Shown one piece after another: positions 62,086 through 64,000 of a stretch of 64,000 nucleotides of DNA. The DNA lies in NCBI GenBank assembly GCA_017860345.1, contig JAFNAV010000008.1, positions 62,001-126,000 on the forward strand. Direction: 5' to 3'. This stretch comes from Bacteroidota bacterium. GTDB taxonomy: Bacteria > Bacteroidota > Bacteroidia > Bacteroidales > Paludibacteraceae. Each line of letters starts with the position of its first letter. Positions within the stretch are counted from its first letter, which is position 1. Both the position numbers and the translations under genes were made by a program. The notes beneath the pieces were generated by a model. That model was not told where the DNA came from and ran no database searches. It saw only the letters and a list, made by a program, of their open reading frames with translations.

Positions 62086-63855
62086 ATGAAAACATCAAAA
62101 TATATTTTACCCCTGTTTTTAGGAATAAGCATTGCTGCCGGAGCGCAAACAGTGGATCGCAATGTAACAGTGGAGCGTGAGTACAAACCCGTAATTCAGG
62201 ATGCAGGCAAAATATCGTCGGTACCTGAGGTAGTTGAACCCAAAACAGAGAAAGCACCCGCTGCATATACGGGGTTTAATTTGCCTTTGCCGGTTGGGCA
62301 GAACATCCATATGCTGGATGCAGCTGAGCTTGAACACAAGGTGCGAAATAATCCCAATGACGCTTTTCTGAGAGTAGGAGTTGGCAACTATATGAATAAT
62401 ATGCTGGATTTTGCCCTGCCGGTGATTAAAAAAACAGACATGAGGTTAGATTTGCGTTTAAATCATTTAGCCACTTTCAGCAAAGAGGCTCATTCCAAAT
62501 CAGATGCTTCTTTATTGTTCGATAAGTATTTCAAAAAACTTAATCTTTACTCGGGAATGAGTTTAGGACATGAGTACTTTAAGTATTATGGTGACACATA
62601 CAATGCAGCAGGCGATGTGGTTGATCTCAAATCGTTGGCTACTTCTGATTTGGCAAAATACAAGGAACTTAATCTGGTGAGGGTTAACCGTACAGCGGCT
62701 ACCGAAACTCTTGGAGACATAGCCGGCAGTCCTGAAAATGATGTGTTTTGGAGATTCAATGTTTATGCCGGAGTACGTTCTTTACCATACACTACGGGTA
62801 CGCAATACCTTGGTGAGTTCCGCTACAAAGCATTTGATTCGCGAAACGGACTAACCGAGAATTCTTTTCATACCAAAGGTGGCTTCAATGCGCCAAGCGG
62901 TAAAAACAGGGTAGGAGTTGATGTCGAACTTCAGAATATGCTATATAAATCGGATATTGAGGGAGCTGTAATTAATGTCTGGGATGCTTACTCAGTATTC
63001 TCGATGAATCCATTTTATAGTTTTGAGCGCGAAACATGGAATGTACGTTTGGGGGTAAAATCCAGTTTTTCGTTTGTTCATGGTCGGCCATTCAACCCCT
63101 CGCCCGACATTAGTGCCGAGTGGAAGGCTATTCCCAAATGGTTTTCGGTGTATGGAGGCATTGGTGGGTCCTATCTGATAAATTCTATGGACGAGATGTT
63201 TAATGAAAATCGCTTTATTTTTTCAGATACCCGGGTGAAAGATACATATACACCGGTAAGTCTTTATGCCGGAATTAAAGTTAAGCCATTATACAATCTG
63301 CTTATCGATGCTTATGTAAATTACAGATATATTGACAATCAGTATTTTTTTGTAAACAAAGATTATGGATATGACAAAACTTCATCGGCAGTTTTGGCTG
63401 CCGATAACGACTCCGTGATTTATACCAATCGTTTTAATGTAATTTACAGCGGGGCTTCTTTAGCCCGGGTTGGTGTGCGTATCAACTACAATTTGCTTAG
63501 CTCTGTAAATGTACAGTTGAAAGGGGCTTATAATGGCTGGACGGTTTACGACACTGAACTTGCCTGGAATAAACCTAAATTTGAAGCCGACTTGTCGGCC
63601 GACTGGCGTATAAACCGGAATATCAATCTTACTTCCAATATATTTTATCAGGGAGAACGTTTTGCCAAACTTGGCGATATGGCCGTACGTATGAGTCCTA
63701 AAGTCGATGTCAACTTTGGGGTTTCGTATTCTTATCTCAACTGGTTTACGATGTTTGCCAAAGTAAACAACCTGCTGAATAATAAATATCAGGAGTATTA
63801 CGGCTACAAAGTTCAGGGGCTCAATGTTATGGTTGGTGCGGCTTTCTCGTTTTGA
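62086..63855 (+). CDS. Outer-membrane beta-barrel protein (TonB-dependent-receptor-like, no plug seen)
   Basis: A 589-residue exported protein. The signal peptide ends near 'AAGA-QT', then a conserved 'NVTVEREYKPVIQDAG' segment (residues 24-39), a proline-rich linker, and a long run of amphipathic strands (about 85-589) ending in 'LNVMVGAAFSF' with a C-terminal Phe, as in outer-membrane barrels. The usual TonB-dependent plug domain is not seen, although the C-terminal strand 'KVNNLLNNKYQEYYGY' resembles such receptors. It follows the large TPR gene and probably acts with it. Ligand unknown. Confidence 0.83.
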   Translation: MKTSKYILPLFLGISIAAGAQTVDRNVTVEREYKPVIQDAGKISSVPEVVEPKTEKAPAAYTGFNLPLPVGQNIHMLDAAELEHKVRNNPNDAFLRVGVGNYMNNMLDFALPVIKKTDMRLDLRLNHLATFSKEAHSKSDASLLFDKYFKKLNLYSGMSLGHEYFKYYGDTYNAAGDVVDLKSLATSDLAKYKELNLVRVNRTAATETLGDIAGSPENDVFWRFNVYAGVRSLPYTTGTQYLGEFRYKAFDSRNGLTENSFHTKGGFNAPSGKNRVGVDVELQNMLYKSDIEGAVINVWDAYSVFSMNPFYSFERETWNVRLGVKSSFSFVHGRPFNPSPDISAEWKAIPKWFSVYGGIGGSYLINSMDEMFNENRFIFSDTRVKDTYTPVSLYAGIKVKPLYNLLIDAYVNYRYIDNQYFFVNKDYGYDKTSSAVLAADNDSVIYTNRFNVIYSGASLARVGVRINYNLLSSVNVQLKGAYNGWTVYDTELAWNKPKFEADLSADWRINRNINLTSNIFYQGERFAKLGDMAVRMSPKVDVNFGVSYSYLNWFTMFAKVNNLLNNKYQEYYGYKVQGLNVMVGAAFSF

Positions 63856-64000
63856 TAAAGCCCGCCGGTTTTACCTGCTGTTTTTTGGTGGATTTGAACA
63901 AAGCTCCTGAAGTACGCCGAATACGATAGGACAAGTGTAAGCATTCTTAACGGATAGTTTGAATATCTGATAAAATTTTTTGCGGTCGGTGTGCGGATAT

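Overview
The window looks like a chromosomal segment of a Bacteroidota bacterium, most likely order Bacteroidales. The signs are the -7 box TAnnTTTG in front of many genes, the near absence of Shine-Dalgarno sequences, the T9SS gene porQ, DUF4954 and DUF4922 proteins, and a BadF-type sugar kinase paired with MurQ. The type IX secretion gene argues against a typical gut Bacteroides and fits Paludibacter/Dysgonomonas/Porphyromonas-like relatives; I cannot name a genus. There are no rRNAs, transposases, CRISPR arrays or prophage genes. Two tRNAs (His, Arg) are present.

Layout. 0-3 kb: a TolC-type channel, a 58-residue winged-helix protein and tyrA. 2.8-11.3 kb: a cell-wall salvage block with an AmpG-like permease, a SpoIID/LytB protein, a secreted transglutaminase-like protein, a DUF4922 nucleotidyltransferase-like protein and a GT2 protein on the minus strand, then a BadF-type amino-sugar kinase and murQ on the plus strand. 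11.3-14 kb: lysA and lysC. 14-16.6 kb: a GH9 and deacetylase-like fusion. 16.8-19.3 kb: AlkD-like, Fur-like and purA. 19.6-24.1 kb: a membrane zinc protease, tRNA-Arg, an AraC regulator followed by a class I isoprenoid-synthase-like protein, and rlmD. 24.3-28.5 kb: cytidylyltransferase, SDR, CDP-alcohol phosphotransferase, flippase-like membrane protein and a HAD phosphatase, which together suggest an unassigned lipid or polyol head-group pathway. 28.5-33.8 kb: a DUF1080 protein, a Coq4-like protein, pgl-zwf and corA. 34-38.5 kb: a nested repeat element, two small charged secreted proteins, murI, a CapA-like protein and an M23 peptidase.

38.8-48.2 kb: alaS, then an AAA ATPase plus RloB-like pair that looks like an inserted defence module, then aroA, an iron alcohol dehydrogenase and a DUF4954 beta-helix protein. 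48.2-56.8 kb: hflX, tonB, the run porQ-cmk-ispH-pfkA, a low-molecular-weight phosphatase, aroE and a DedA protein. 56.8-64 kb: two large TPR proteins, a NUDIX hydrolase and an outer-membrane barrel protein.

The most interesting signals are these. The AAA/RloB pair has a second gene with no in-frame start codon. The CDP-alcohol gene block has no assigned product. A Coq4 metal motif and a class I isoprenoid synthase motif set occur in unassigned proteins. Two related repeat families are present: a non-autonomous element in two copies (one carrying a second element inside it), and a short GC-rich palindromic repeat that has entered coding sequence in alaS, in the DUF4922 gene and at the 3' end of the ampG-like gene.
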